From NCBI GenBank assembly GCA_027922465.2, contig BQMF02000033.1, forward strand, positions 744,001 through 808,000: a stretch of DNA of 64,000 nt, written 5' to 3'. Both the position numbers and the translations under genes were made by a program. Positions 12,201 through 26,400 of this stretch are shown here, piece by piece; position 1 is the stretch's first letter; every line of letters begins with the position of its first letter. This DNA is from Turritopsis dohrnii. Its lineage: Eukaryota > Cnidaria > Hydrozoa > Anthoathecata > Oceaniidae. The notes beneath the pieces are model-generated. The model was not told the origin of the DNA and searched no databases. It saw nothing but the letters and a program-made list of their open reading frames with translations.

Positions 12201-13501
12201 AACACGAATTAAAACGCGAAAATCACAATTCAATTCAAAATGATTTTCAATTTTTTTCTTCTTTAGAGTACAAATCTTTTGAGGAAATAACAAAGGACAC
12301 AGAAGTAGCTGGCCTGCTCAAGAGTCTCTACAAAGATATAAATAACATTGATTTGTGGGTAGGAGGATTGGCAGAAGACCACGTGAAAAACTCTGAGCTG
12401 GGCGAAACATTTCACGCCATCATGGTGGAGCAATTCACCAGATTAAGAGACGGCGATCGTTTTTGGTATCAAACAAATCTAACAGCAGAGGTGAGTGAAA
12501 AAGAATGGCACTTCTTCTGAAATAGATGAATTTGAAAAAGAAGATTAATAAGCGAAAATTTCTGTTCGAGCAAATAATTTGATGGTAAACAAAATAACCA
12601 GAAGCTTAAACATTTTAAGTATTAGAAACAGAGTCGAAAAAGTTTCTATATATAAACATTTCGACCTTACTTTCAAAAGGTCATCATCAGTATGATGATC
12701 ATCTGTTTCTAATACTGAAAATGTTTAAGCTTCTGGTTATTTTGTTTACCATCAAGATTAATAAGACAATAGTATACATAGAAACGAGATGGCACTTGCT
12801 AACTAGCAGCCTCGTTCCCAAACCTTTTGATAGGGAATGACTTTGGACTTATTATTCTGATTTCATTGAGGAATAAGCAAAAACACGACGGAGAGAGACA
12901 TCATCATTGCCTTGCCCCAGAGCTAAGATTATGTTTTAATAATAGTAAGTTCAATTTGCCCTTTTTTCCCCCAGGAAATTCGACTTGTGGAAAACACAAC
13001 GATGGGTGAAATTATTCAACGGAACACTGGTTTTGATGATTGCCCGGCCAATGTCTTCTTTGCTAGCAAGAATTGTGTCGGTGTACGAAACCACCAATGC
13101 GTACCGCGACTAAAAAGGAACGAGGAATACGAGCTTCAACTTCAGAACGAAAAGCTGGAAAAAGACAAGCTGGAAGCAGATGACAAGATCATGTTGTTGA
13201 TCATCGTCTTGTGTGTTTTGTGTGCTCTATTCCTCCTCTCCACGTGTGTCATTCTCCGAATTTGCATACGAAGACACAGAAATGAAAACGCACTAGGTGA
13301 GTCAATTACAGCTTTATTCCCGATAGTTTTCGGATTGCAACATCTGTACGATCGTTCCAAAGATTGAAGTATTATAAAAAATGAAATTAACATTTATTTT
13401 TTTTGTTTTCGTTTCTAGATACCGCTAAATACAGCCAAAACCACGAGTCGAAAAAACCAGGTGTTGATTTAGGTATCTACAACAGCTCTGTGGAAACTTG
13501 A
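9249..13501 (+). CDS. Animal heme peroxidase (peroxidasin/peroxinectin type) with C-terminal membrane anchor, 10 exons, 660 aa
   Basis: Exons: 9249-9524, 9664-9720, 10008-10103, 10437-10670, 10950-11120, 11231-11412, 11847-12184, 12267-12490, 12975-13296, 13419-13501; all phases agree. A signal peptide opens the protein; Met4 is an alternative start. The peroxidase-family core is clear: GQF then distal His115 (FLAHD), catalytic Arg247 in GDVRANVQPGL, the VREHNRLAHE helix, proximal His342 (RFGHSQVNSH), and ASLNIQRGRDHGLP. A coiled-coil-like stretch (about 575-597) precedes a transmembrane segment (about 598-622) and a short basic, cytosolic tail. The acids that ester-link heme in myeloperoxidase (Asp94, Glu242) appear to be Ala114 and Val250 here. 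Intron 7 has a GC donor (A|GCAAGT). The protein presumably uses hydrogen peroxide outside the cell; its substrate is unknown. Confidence 0.9.
12581..12755. mobile_element. Fold-back element (about 50-bp inverted arms) in a peroxidase intron
   Basis: The left arm (12581-12630, starting GATGGTAAACAAAATAACCA) and the right arm (12704-12755, ending TGGTTATTTTGTTTACCATC) are near-perfect inverses around a spacer of about 73 bp. The spacer itself contains small palindromes. It lies wholly within intron 8 of the peroxidase gene. Confidence 0.75.
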
Positions 13502-14114
13502 TCGAAGAAGAGTGCGTGCGACCAAAGTTACACACTTCATTTGCGAACTGCTTTAGTATTTTTCATAACTATCTTTAAAAAAATGGAATTTATTGCATTT
13601 TTTAAACCAGAGTTAACTTTTCTAGATGCTTTATGGCATTAAACACGCGGTTTTATGGCATTAAACACGCGGTTTTAAACGATTTTGTAACTTTTGATAA
13701 CGAGATGGAAAAACGGAGCAATCAAATTTTCTGGCACCTTCCGACCTGCTGTGCTCGTTGAGACAAGAAGCCCAGGGAGAAGGATGTTTACATTTGTAAA
13801 AACAAACAGCCAGTTAGTAGGTCTCCCATGTATCCATGAGCTTCTTTTTTTATTGAATTGTGTTGTATTTTATTTCGTAGTTTATCGTTCAAGTTGTACA
13901 TTTTATTAGGCATCCAAGTCATCCCGAACACTTTGTGTGTGAGATGATTAAAATTCGCAAGATATTTTTTATTTGTTGAGGAGAAGTGTCTTATTTTATA
14001 TTTCATATTTTTCCACATAATCTATTTACAAAATTTCCGCGCTCGAAAAAAAACAACAACAACAACAAAAATAAAACAAAAAGAAAAGAAACATCACAGG
14101 TCAACTCATAGCAT
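13502..14114. other. Convergent 3' ends of peroxidase and YJU2
   Basis: This region holds the 3' UTRs of both genes. A 22-bp direct duplication (TTATGGCATTAAACACGCGG unit) occurs at about 13631-13675. An A-rich (AAC)n stretch lies at about 14047-14075. No gene was seen. Confidence 0.55.
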
Positions 14115-17100
14115 TCAAGTGTCCGGATCACTCGACCCAGATCCCGAGTCGTATCCACCCAACAGGTTCAAGGATGTTCCTTTCATCGTGACGTCATCTT
14201 GTGACGTTTTTTTCAAGTTGATCTTGTAAGCAGGTAGTGCGACGACGGCCGGCTCTTCGACGTTTTTTTCATCGCCACCCTTCTTCACGGTTACTTTCGA
14301 ATCAACGCTCTCCTCCTTCTTCTTTTCAATATCTTTCCTTTCATTTGTTGGCTTGTCTCGCTTTTTCTTTTTCAAACGTACCATAGACGACAAATCGTTG
14401 AACGGTGTCGTTCGCAATTTCGTTTTAGCAGCAGGTTTGAAGGAAGGGCCGGCAACTTCGCCCGATGGTGCTTCCTTAATGAAAAAAAAGAAAAAAACAT
14501 TACGCAAGATCCACAGAAGAAACCTTAACTCAACACAAACAGACAGAGCATGTAATATTATGCGTTTCGTTTCCAATAAAATATATAAACCGAAACGTGG
14601 AATAGATCAATCTTAACCGACAAAATCACTCAAATATAATTACGATGAAGTGCATTTCCATTAAAATGAAGTCTCTGTTTGCGTGCCTTTCTATAAAAAT
14701 GTACTCCTCCATGGTGATTTGTAACAAATTTTTCCGGTGGGATGCGTTGAAGGTTTCAAATAGAAGCAAAATAAACCTCCTCTTACGTCATAAAAGGGCA
14801 GATAGAAATTACCTCCGTAAGAATATCTGTTACTTCTTCCATCTTCTTCCTCTTCTTCTTCTTGGAAGATTTTTTACGCTTCGAATCGTCGTCGTCGTCA
14901 TCAGCATCATCACTGTCATCATCGAGAATCCTTTTCACATAATTCCCGTCGCCACCACCCCCAAATAATTGCCTTAACGAGAAATATACACGGCTTTAGT
15001 AACCAAACACTTCAAAAGCAGTGTAGTACCTATACAGCAACAGTCCAGCCTAAGGCGAGTCTGTAGTATACATGAATCAAAGATACTGAAAATATGATTT
15101 TTATATGGAAATGTGCATGACATATTAAACATCCTATAGAAAATGTGTCTCATATTTAAAGCGTTAAAGTCATTTTTTATCTTTAACATACTCCCTTACA
15201 CATACAACAAGAAAAGTCAAATCCTAGCTAAGCTTATAAAAAAGAGTTGCTTCCACTTTCCTCCTCACCTGACAAGTTTTTCGTCTTCTTCTTCTTGTTG
15301 CTTTAAAAGCCTCTCCTCCACTCTCAGGTGGTCCTCGATCAATTTCTCTGGATCAACTAAAACCGAGAACTTAGGCGTAGTGAGAAAGCCTTTATGAAAA
15401 GCCAGGCATTCGTATCTCTCGTAAACTTCCCATAATGGAACAGTTGCAAAAATCTAATAGACCTTTTCATTAATTACGTCATTACAAACATCGCCTCGTT
15501 TCTAAGTTTATGGTGAACTACACATGCTTTACCTTAATAAAAGAATTTTTTCCCTGAGGTGTGAAACGTCATTACTATTCAGTTTGAAAACGAGACGTTG
15601 CTTGTTGTGACGTAATTAACGAAAAGATCTATCAGAGGTCCATAAAATTCAATTAGACAACATGCAACAGATCGACACGATAGTTTTTAACAACGAAAAC
15701 AATATAACCATCAAAAGCATGAGCTTCGAACAACTTCGAACAAATACCTCCAACATTTTATACTTAAACAAAACATCTTTCGTCCTAGCCTTCTCAGTAC
15801 TGCTAGACAGCCGATGTTGGTTGTAATCGGCCTTACAACAGTGGAAATTAAGTGACAGTGAAAATTGCCTTAAACAAAAATACAGAATTTAAAGGTTCGG
15901 TTAACCTTACACTAAGAAAACAACCAAACAACTCACTCCCTGCAGCTCGTTGGTTTAAATCTTTCAACTCCTCCAATTTTTCCAACGACTCCATTTCACG
16001 TTTCGAATCTCTTGTTCGATTTTCCAAAGCCTAATAGAAAAATATCAACCAAATTCTCACACATCAACTAAAATACACATAAAAACATACCCCAAAATCA
16101 TGAATTCCCCAGTGGGCAAATTTGCTGAAAAATCACTGCAAGGGAGTGCATTACTATAGATATATACACATTATTTCAATGTAATGTGGGTTTTTGAAGA
16201 CTTTGCCCACTGGGTCAGCACTTGCGAAACTGACAAACCTTCATTGGGTTATTCGCCTCCTCCTCCTCACGAGCTTCCTTCTCCATCTCCAACATCTGTC
16301 CTAAACGTCGAACTGCTTCGAAGTTCCGAGTAGCTCCTTGCTCCATAATGTAGTCTGAGTTCTCAGGATCAGTCTAAATGTAAATGTAATTGGGAGGATA
16401 GAGTGAGATTTAGTTGTGGTGTCACTATTATGACGAAGACTAGATTTCAAACCAACCAACCAAACGTTTTAAACCAACCGCACCTTGAACGTGATTTCAG
16501 AAATACACTTTGTACACCTGATGTAGAATCGATAGATTCGCAAACCAAGATATGTTTCATTTTGAACTGTTTCCTAGAATTACAAGGAAATTATGTTATC
16601 CTGTTATTTTTCCTCTATGCTGTGTATCTACATGCAAGTGAAAACAGAATGCAATGATGAGTTGCAAATGAGAGAAAATTGCATTTCGAGTTCATTACTA
16701 AAGATAATGAACTATTATATGTAGAGGTGAGGGTTGCACTATGCTGATGTCAGTAAACATAGAACAATTGGGAACGAGTAGTTGTTTATAATTAACAAAG
16801 CTCAACCAAATGATTGGACTCAAAAAATGATTGGCTCTCTCATGGAGATTATCACACAAGAAAAGTGTGTCGTCAGTTATGATAGTTGTCAACTCTTATG
16901 TTAGTTCACTATCTTTAACATGACATTTTAAAGTTCATTGCATACAAACCATTCTGGAGTTAAACTTCCGCCCTTTGTAGATATATTCACCACATGTTTT
17001 ACATCTACGAAAAAGTTCACAACATTTTTGGATTGCCTATTTCTGCTTCAGGAATGTATATCTTACAACATGATTTATCGAACACCAAAGAGCATAGTAT

Positions 17101-17370
17101 ACAATATATGATAATAGATTTCACGCATAGATTTAAGCATGACATCAAAAACAAAACAAGCCACCTCATACTGAATGGTGCCATTATTCGAATAACAAAC
17201 TGTCGATTTTTATCCCTTTTAAGTTTGGGTAGCTTTGTTGGATCGAAATCTGGTGGGTAGTATTTCTAAAGGGCAGCAAAAACAATAACAATACTATGAA
17301 ATCATACCGATGTAGATAGCACAGGTATAAAGTTAACTGCACTCACGTTAAGAACTTTTCTTTCAGACAT
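14115..17370 (-). CDS. YJU2: Pre-mRNA splicing factor YJU2 (CCDC94), 9 exons, 368 aa
   Basis: Exons in transcript order: 17347-17370, 17165-17265, 16950-17004, 16484-16573, 16239-16373, 15937-16030, 15269-15356, 14813-14972, 14115-14474. Phases agree throughout. The N-terminus [23 protein letters not shown] and the zinc-binding [15 protein letters not shown] ... CTKC pairs are diagnostic of YJU2/CCDC94. They are followed by the conserved [20 protein letters not shown] block and a long coiled coil. The C-terminal part is acidic and lysine-rich and ends in an [12 protein letters not shown] tail like that of animal orthologues. YJU2 is a nuclear, NineTeen-associated step-one factor that docks the branch helix in the spliceosome. 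It is convergent with the peroxidase gene. Confidence 0.95.
15457..15632. mobile_element. Intact MITE with ATAGACCTTTTCATTAATTACGTCA ends (176 bp)
   Basis: The left end ATAGACCTTTTCATTAATTA and the right end TGACGTAATTAACGAAAAGA plus TCTAT are inverse. Internal homologous blocks (CTCGTTT... and ...AAACGAGACG) make the whole unit an imperfect palindrome. It is the uninterrupted relative of the copy at 8269 and lies in YJU2 intron 6. Confidence 0.78.
16108..16214. mobile_element. MITE of the CCCAGTGGGCAAA family, copy 4
   Basis: It begins CCCCAGTGGGCAAA and ends CTTTGCCCACTGGG, with an internal deletion relative to copies 2 and 3. It lies in the YJU2 intron between exons 5 and 6. Confidence 0.8.
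16697..16919. mobile_element. Short inverted-repeat element (about 220 bp) in a YJU2 intron
   Basis: The left end ACTAAAGATAATGAACT and the right end AGTTCACTATCTTTAAC are inverse over about 17 bp with two mismatches. The interior shows no coding capacity. The flanks do not give a clear target duplication. Confidence 0.5.
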
Positions 17371-17556
17371 ATTGTTATTCTTGTAACAACTTCGTCACTT
17401 ATATATTGCCTGAAAACCTGTAGAATTAGCTCAATGCTTTTGATGGTATTATTAAAATGAAACAAAAAGAAAAACAGAAATCAAATGTTTACATGAGTAT
17501 ATTTATCTAGTAGAATGAAAAATTTCTGATGAGTCACCAATTCAACATCCTATATA

Positions 17557-17744
17557 CAGTCAACTCTCGAAAACTCAAACTCTCAAGGGACCATGAAAAT
17601 AGTTTGAGTTATCGAGAATTTGAGTTTTTGAGAGTTGAAATTGTTAGAAATTACACTAAATTATTATGTCAAAGGGCGAACAGAAAAGTTTGAGTTATCC
17701 AGGAGTTCAAGAAATTGAGTGTTCCAGTTTACGAGAATCAACTG
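17557..17744. mobile_element. Tc1/mariner-pogo (Tigger-like) MITE
   Basis: The ends CAGTCAACTCTCG and CGAGAATCAACTG are inverse and flanked by TA on both sides (17555-17556 and 17745-17746). The interior repeats 'GAGTTATCGAGAATTTGAG'-type words. Such termini with a TA duplication are typical of pogo/Tigger-derived MITEs. It lies just 3' of AK6. Confidence 0.72.
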
Positions 17745-17850
17745 TATACATAAGATGATACCTAATACCATATATACCATAAAATACCAATTCAAGAACA
17801 TAGACGCAATTTGTTTTTTCATGAAAAAGAAAGCTTGTACAACAGAGAAC

Positions 17851-19092
<1,242 letters not shown>

Positions 19093-19096
19093 TTAA

Positions 19097-20426
19097 AGGA
19101 GAACGAACGTCAGAAAAAATTTTTTCGTAATATCTGTTGATATGACATCAGTAGAGCCTATTCAATATAGAAATGATTTTTATTTTTTTATCTTTTTATT
19201 CTAAGGGGTCAAATTCCTTGTTTTTGCAAAGTGAAAGTGAAACTAATCAACAAGGTTTATTTTGAAAACATGTTGCATAATGACGTCAATGTTGCGGCAC
19301 GACAGAAGGAGAGCAGATGGCAACGAAGGAAGAGCAAGAAGCGGTGTGTACTGAAGAGTGTTTGGGTGGCGATGAAAATTTTGAATATAGCTCTGATGAA
19401 GAAGATGATTGCCAATACTTTCAAAGTTATTCATGTGAACTGGAGTATTCGAACGAAGAGCTGCAAAAAATGGGGACTCTGTGTAGTGGTGGAGATTCAG
19501 AGGGCGATTCTTCTGACGGTAGCGGAAGCAAAGATGAGGATGGGAATTCTAGCCGATCAGAAAATGTTGGTGTTCTGGTACACACTGCTGTCACTGTACC
19601 ATGCCGTTATTAGTAGAGTGCAATATTGCAAGGAGTGTCCCAAAACCTACTGCATTTCTTTTTTTCACAAATATTCTGAAAGCTGTTACTTCGTTTCTCA
19701 TATTCTACATGCGAAAAGGTAGTTTATCTCATTAATTATTCATAGTAAATCACTCTTTCACCCTCCTGCGCCAACCAAGACGGCATCTGAAAAGGAAGTA
19801 TTCTGAATGATAAAAACGCCTGCGATGAAGCACCAAAAAGAAAAAATGAAAAATGTTAGTTACAATATTTAAAATGTTTGTTTCGAGAACAATAAACTTA
19901 TAACATGGAACTTGTGTTTTAATCTATCGACGATTAAAACTAAATTCAGATTTTTTCCGAAAGCTGTGAAAAAAGTGCTAAAAAATGTTAATAAACAAAC
20001 TTACTGTTCTTGAATTTGAATTTCCTCGTCACATATATATAAACACAAATATGAAAAAATGTTTGAGAAAAAATCAACTAAAATGAACCAGTGTTGACAA
20101 TAACACATGCAATATGCGATATTCTTCATCAGAAACTGTTATTAGCTTTTCGAATTCATAAATAAGCAGGCACCATGCAAAGGGACAAATGAGTTAGTTA
20201 ATACACCTCCATGGTTTATATCACTGATAATATTGCATATAACATTCAGAATGATTTCACGAGCATCCGCAACATTGACGTCACATCACCGAAAGTTACT
20301 GCAAAGTTGTTTAGTGATAGTTCGGGACCAAATTGATTGAATTTTTCAAAAAAAAACTTTGTAGGCTGTTACTGATGTTTAAGACTGAGCGTTAAGATGA
20401 AAAAAATATCTAATGTTCATTCTCCT
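19097..20426. mobile_element. TTAA-flanked inverted-repeat DNA transposon, about 1.33 kb
   Basis: The left end AGGAGAACGAACGT and the right end ATGTTCATTCTCCT are inverse with few mismatches. Each is flanked by TTAA (19093-19096 and 20427-20430). A TTAA duplication is typical of piggyBac and Kolobok elements. The only notable coding content is the small acidic frame at 19317-19613, so this is a non-autonomous or decayed copy. Confidence 0.62.
19317..19613 (+). CDS. Small acidic protein inside the TTAA element, 98 aa
   Basis: It begins MATKEEQEAVC and is rich in Glu, Asp and Ser (for example YSSDEEDDCQ and GGDSEGDSSDGSGSKDEDG). It is not recognised as a known enzyme. Acidic N-termini like this occur in genes of transposon-derived families in invertebrates, and the frame lies within an inverted-repeat element. 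It may be a first exon or a remnant of such a gene. No downstream partner exon was found. Confidence 0.35.
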   Translation: MATKEEQEAVCTEECLGGDENFEYSSDEEDDCQYFQSYSCELEYSNEELQKMGTLCSGGDSEGDSSDGSGSKDEDGNSSRSENVGVLVHTAVTVPCRY

Positions 20427-20430
20427 TTAA

Positions 20431-23424
20431 CTGACAATGAATGATTGAGTTTCAAAACTCAATTCAAGATTGAGTTTCAACTACCGGTAACCGGTAGTTG
20501 GAAAGTGCTTGGAAAAATCACTGTCCAGATAGCTGAGCTCACCATCAATGCAGATCAAACACCATTAAAATTTGTTGCTATTGATAAGGTAACAAAGTTC
20601 GCACTGGGGCAAAAGATGAAAGAGCCATAACTGTTACACTCTGTGTGTCTCTACCTTTCCACCTGATTTATATAACCCTGTGAAAACACCAAGATCCTTA
20701 CCAAACCTCAAATTCATCCATGGTTTTTGCCTTGCTTACAACAAGAAATGGCACTATTGCACTTTAAAGATCTCTAAAAATCTGTGTTTGCATTTCAATC
20801 ACATTTGCAGCTCAATGTCATTTTCCATCTGGCTTTTAAAACCTGGTTTCTTAACATCATTTATTATTGTTTCATCTTCATTGTAGATACTGTACAGGTC
20901 AACTGTATGTAATATATTTACATCTTAAAGATAAAAACTTCTACCAAAATGAGTTGCATCCATTATGAAACCAAAAATGAATTTTCCATATACTTTTAAT
21001 ATTTGTCGCTATGGAGTTTTCTTGAAACACCAAAATACATTTCTAGTACATGCACAACATTAACTAGTTGTGTCAATTTCTATGCAAGTGTTTTCTATAT
21101 GTCTGTTTCTGACATGTGTTTCAATTTTGGGTGAAAACAAAATTTTCATTTGGTCATTTTTCATTACATTTCTTTATTATATACTTTGTGCGGTTTTTTT
21201 GTTGCCAGCAAGGCTTAGTTACCACACAAAGGAGATTAAGTGTAAAAATGATGTTTGTGATACCAACAAAGACGAAAGAATCAATTCTTCCATTGTTGTT
21301 TTCTATACTTGTTTGAAAGAAAGATGAATCCACATTATATATAAAAAGGGCTTCTTTAAATACATAGATATTAAAAACCTATTTTGGAAGACTTTATAAT
21401 TATATATTATATATAATGTTATTTTCCATTCTATCCATCATGATCTCAGACTTCCTCCCCTTATCCTCAATAACGTTACCTTTTAGAGAGTATCACCATC
21501 AACATTACGAAAGTGCAATAGCACCCAAAAAACAATGCAGCATTGAAGCCGAAAGATAAAATACGTATATATGATGTCCTTTTTCATTATATATATAATT
21601 TCTTTTTTCTTCTCTCATTTGAACCTACAAAAAAGTGTCTAACTGCCTGCTTGCTATAAGATTTCGTGTTAATTATATACCATCTGAAAGTTTGAAATTC
21701 GCTGATTCCCGTTAATTACCACAGACTTTGACATCCAAATTCGAAATTCGCGTTAATTTTTGATCGCATTCTTCTTTAAAAAAAAACGGGTGTCACAAAA
21801 TGTCAAAAACAAAAATACACCCTTGTGGTCTGCCTTAACAATAATCATTTCACATGGGATTAATAATTTATAGTACCTTCCAACTTCTGATCAACTTTGG
21901 GATTAATTACATTCACATTTTGGGTACATGTTGTGCAATGTTTTTATTATCAATATGACCACACACACGCTGTCGATCATAACTATGTCTGCCATGTTAG
22001 CAAATAAGGTTGCAGTGTGGCGTCTCATTTTGCGCCACGCGGGCGCGGGGAATGATGACTGTACATCTCACAAAGAAAAAATTACTGCCCTTGCAAAATC
22101 GTAAAAGTTTTTTCCTAATTATTGTAAAGAACATGTTGTGCTATCGTTACAAATGACATGTAAACGTATATAACTAGAAACCTAGCATTTTGAGAGGCGA
22201 CTCTGACTCTGCATATCCATCGTGTGTAAAGAATAACTTGCAAAGTTGTGCTGGCTTAGTGACAAAAAGATGGGCTAAACAAATTGATATAGATTTAAAA
22301 TTATTGTTCGTAAATTAGTTGAAGACAAATTTGATTTCTTACTTGATATGTATTGTTCTTTTTCGAGCAACAAAACGTCTTGTGAAAAAGTAACTGATAA
22401 GTAGGAGGCAGATATGGAGTTCTAATATTTGATGATGTTCGAATATTTTTGATGCTCTTTCCAATATGGCACCAAAAGATCTTCACAATTTGACCTGTTC
22501 TTTTTTTGACCTGGACCAAAACTGTGACGTCACAAGTCAAGTGACAACTAGGGTGTAATTAAAAAGGTATCAGGTGTGGAAATTGAAACTTGACCATTCA
22601 AAACCATGATGTGGTAAAAATAAAATAATAACCACTGTTAATGCTACATTTTCTTTACCTGTCACCCAAATTTAGTCGGGAAAAGTGACTAAATCTGAAA
22701 GTTGGTGACTAACACTTCCCCCGACTTTTTCGAAACCTGTTTTTAACACCGATAAGGTATTAGAGTAATTGTCAGCATTTGGTCACGTGATACCTGTTTT
22801 GAACTTCGTTCGGAACGCCGTTCCAATACTTTCGGTTCCGTTAAATTTTACAAAGCAGAAGCCAGAAGAAAACAGACGCAGTGGAAAACTGGAGTGACGA
22901 AGTGGCTGAAAAGTATGGACGTCTCTGCTAACTCTTAAGTTTCATTATGTTTGTAGTTATTTAACACTTAGTTATCATCTTTGTAGGTTATCGAACCCAT
23001 CTTATTTAAAAGAAAAAGAGATTCGTTCGATACAAGGCTACCCACACCATTTCCACTTACGACCATGTCCACGGGCAAAAAAACTTCATTGTCTACATAA
23101 AATAAACAAGAGGTCTTTCTAACCTGTGGACATGGTTGTAAACCATGCCCACGGCTGATGATCTTATGTCGCCGTTTTCATATCCATAGATGACAGTTTG
23201 GACATTTTACCAGTTTCTGTTGTTGGATAACTGATGGATTGTGATTTCAGACTTTAAAACCACCGTGGTAGATGTGACAGACCTACCAGTGAGTTAAAGA
23301 GAAAACGTCTGAGCTTTGATGACCAGCTTGTTGATTTAACGTTTTCTACGGTTGTTTCACTTATGACTTCACAAACAGTTTGCTCTTCAAGGGAAGCATT
23401 GATTTCTTGGTTTGCTTCAGATGC
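20431..23424. other. Gene-poor AT-rich DNA
   Basis: No convincing exon was found on either strand. Runs of TATATA occur near 21335-21420 and 21570-21600. At about 22675-22735 a segment with TTTAGTCGGGAAAAGTGACT resembles the repeats near 62.3 kb. A fold-back with ACCATGTCCACGGGC and GCCCGTGG-like words lies at about 23060-23160. Confidence 0.45.
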
Positions 23425-26400
23425 TTAAGAATTATCAACTAATGTAATTGGAATTTGGAAATTGGCACGCCTATCCTTTTCATCCCCATTCACTGCCCAT
23501 TCAGGTGGCATCGTGTCGTCTGACATTTGCTCTTCACAAATGACGTGATACATAGTATCGTTGGAATCAAATGGTGGACAACTTTCTGAGGGTGTAGTAT
23601 GTGGGATGTAGCAAGTAGTATCGGTCTAATGAAAAAGGATTATTATAGTTGTGGAAGGAGAAAAAAGGTTAAATGTCGAAAAGTATATGTTACGACAAAT
23701 AATTATCATTAATCAAAAGTCATCATTACCTCCTTAAACAACCGGTCCAAACAAAAGACACTCTCTGATGTCGAATTCTCCGATGATATGATATACGTAA
23801 CATTTTCGGCAGTGATTGGTGGAGCGGGCTAATGTTGTAAAATACAGGTATTATAACTTTCTGTTATTAATTCTGTAAGTATTGTGACCTAAGTTAAAGG
23901 CTCGATCTATGAATTGATTATAGGGAGTTTGTCTACATATACATTACTACCTTTTCAAAGATATTGTATTTTGCTTTGTCAAAATCATACGCGCCTATAT
24001 TATTTGCCCTGAAGCGTTGTCTGACATCTTGGCACATCATGCCGTCGAACAGATTTCGGATTTCTGAATAAAGCAAATGTTAAAGTCAGCTTTCCATGAA
24101 ATCTAAATCAATTAAATGCATTACCTTTTGTTTTTTCTCTTATTTATTATTTGAGATATTCAACAGTGTCTGTGCTTATTGTAATTAGTGGATAGCTTGC
24201 TAAGTCCGGTCTACTAACTGTGATGTGTCTTACGAGGAAATGTCCTCAAAATTAAATAAGATTTTTGACCTGGCACACAACCACATTCGGTTTTATAGAT
24301 TCACCGATTGTAACTACACGAAAAGGAACTTAATATTGAATAGCCATTTATGTACCTGTCTAAGAGAATCATCTCAGAAGACATGTAAGGGCTTGGTACC
24401 AACGCGATCAGTGAAGAAATCCCCTTCCCTTGTTGGTATCCACTGAAAGTCCAAAGTCAATTAACTGTAGCTGGAGATCTTTATTGATAATCACATTTTC
24501 TGGTTTGATGTCCAGATGGGCGATGTTCCTTGAGTGGATGTGATATAACGTGGAAGCTAACTAAACAAGAAGACATGGAAAATGTGTGAACGTGTGAATG
24601 ACGTTTCAAGCTGTTTCTACTAATAGGAAACTAATATTGACTTCTTATAAACACGAAATAAGTGCTTTCAATCTCAATATCGTTGCTTATTTCTTATTCT
24701 TAGTCCTAGTTTTTATTAGATCTTAGTCCTTCTTTTTTAATTTTCACCTATAATGTCATGTATGCGGTTAGTAACTGCTGACGTCAAAAGTACCTTTGCC
24801 AGGTCAGTGTAGTGGAAAGCCGTTGGACTAACCTTTACAATGTCAGATAAGAATGTTGAGCTAATTTAAATACTTCACTGTCCACACCGGATATATCGCT
24901 ATTTGATATTGTCCTTGACCACCTCGATAGCTATTTTAAGCTTCTGCGCTTCGACGCGATACACTCTATTAATTCTTTCCTCTTTTTATTCGGAGACTAT
25001 GCTTGTTTACTTATTTGCGACTTGTTATCATTACTTAAGTCATTTTAAAAAAGAAGAAAAATGTCAAATGTTTTCAAAAAATTTGACTGTTTACCTGTTT
25101 GAAGAAGAAGCGGGCGCAGTTTTCACTAAACCATGGCGTGGAATAGATGGAAATCAACTGTTTCATTCCCGTGTGGGCGCATCAAAATTTGAACGTACAT
25201 GTTATTTTCAAAGACACGCACACACTAAAATAAAAGTTAAGTAACATAGCAAAGAAGGTAGGAGAGGAGATAGGGCGTATGTCAAGTCATGACATGAATG
25301 TTTGTGGCAGGAGGCGATGTAAGATGAGGTAAGATAATTATGTTATTTTTATTGAATTGTATGTACCTCAACAACGTTTGGGTGATATTGAACTTTGTAT
25401 AATATGTCGATTTCATGGCGAAACCTTCCTTGTTTCTTGATGAACTTTACAATGACGTCCTAATGTAACATAACAACATAGAGAATGGAAATAATTTGAC
25501 CGATACAGATTTTACTATTTCTATTACGACCAAATCATGACGTGAACATTACCAGTTTGTTGTTTCTTATCAAATTTCCAAAGGCCCCTCCACCAAGAAA
25601 CATGGTTAATGTGATCAGGTTGCAAAACACACCAGCGGTCATTTGACTTTCGTCCTGAAAAAACACAACTCAAGAATCAGCCAATGTAAAGTTAAAAAGA
25701 AATGGAATAGTATTGTATTATTTTTTGAAAATATGGAAAGATTACTTCATTAGGCAACAGTAACGATAATGGTGGTGGGTTTTGCAATCTCTACTTGATT
25801 AAATGGAAACTTTGAAAGGAAAGTCAGTTTTAAAATTAACAGGATGGTCTATTTTACAAGGCAGGTCCATTTCGACGTCATCGATTATAGAAACTGATTT
25901 TTACTGTTGCTGTGAGAAGGTATTGAAGGTTTGTTGTAACAGACATAGAAGAGAAATGAAAATTATTACATAATGCAATGGTGATACCTCAACAGAACTT
26001 GCTTCTGATGTTGCAGACGACATTGCAGATGAATCTGATAAAGAATGGAAAAATTCTCTCGGTATAACAGAGGATGATGGAGCGGAACTGGAACAAATCT
26101 AGAAGAAAACAATTGAATATCTTATGTTTTTGCATCGTTTACGTTTCATGGACCATTTATGGCAGTAAACATACTTTAATAGAAAATTCTTCTGATGGTG
26201 AAGATGAAACTGCAGATGATAACGATGATAAATTGAAATCATCCTTTTCAGTATAAACAGATGGAGCAACACTGGAACATGTCTACAACAAAAATCGTTT
26301 TACATCTTGTATTTCTATAGAAACTTAAAACGCTACAACATAATGCAAAAGCTATTAACGTTCCCACAGGTGAATGAATGTACAAGTATGAAGGTAAGAA

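Noticed and set aside
14353..14968. Plus-strand frames at 14353-14616 and 14645-14968
   Set aside because: They are antisense to YJU2 exons 8-9 and their intron.
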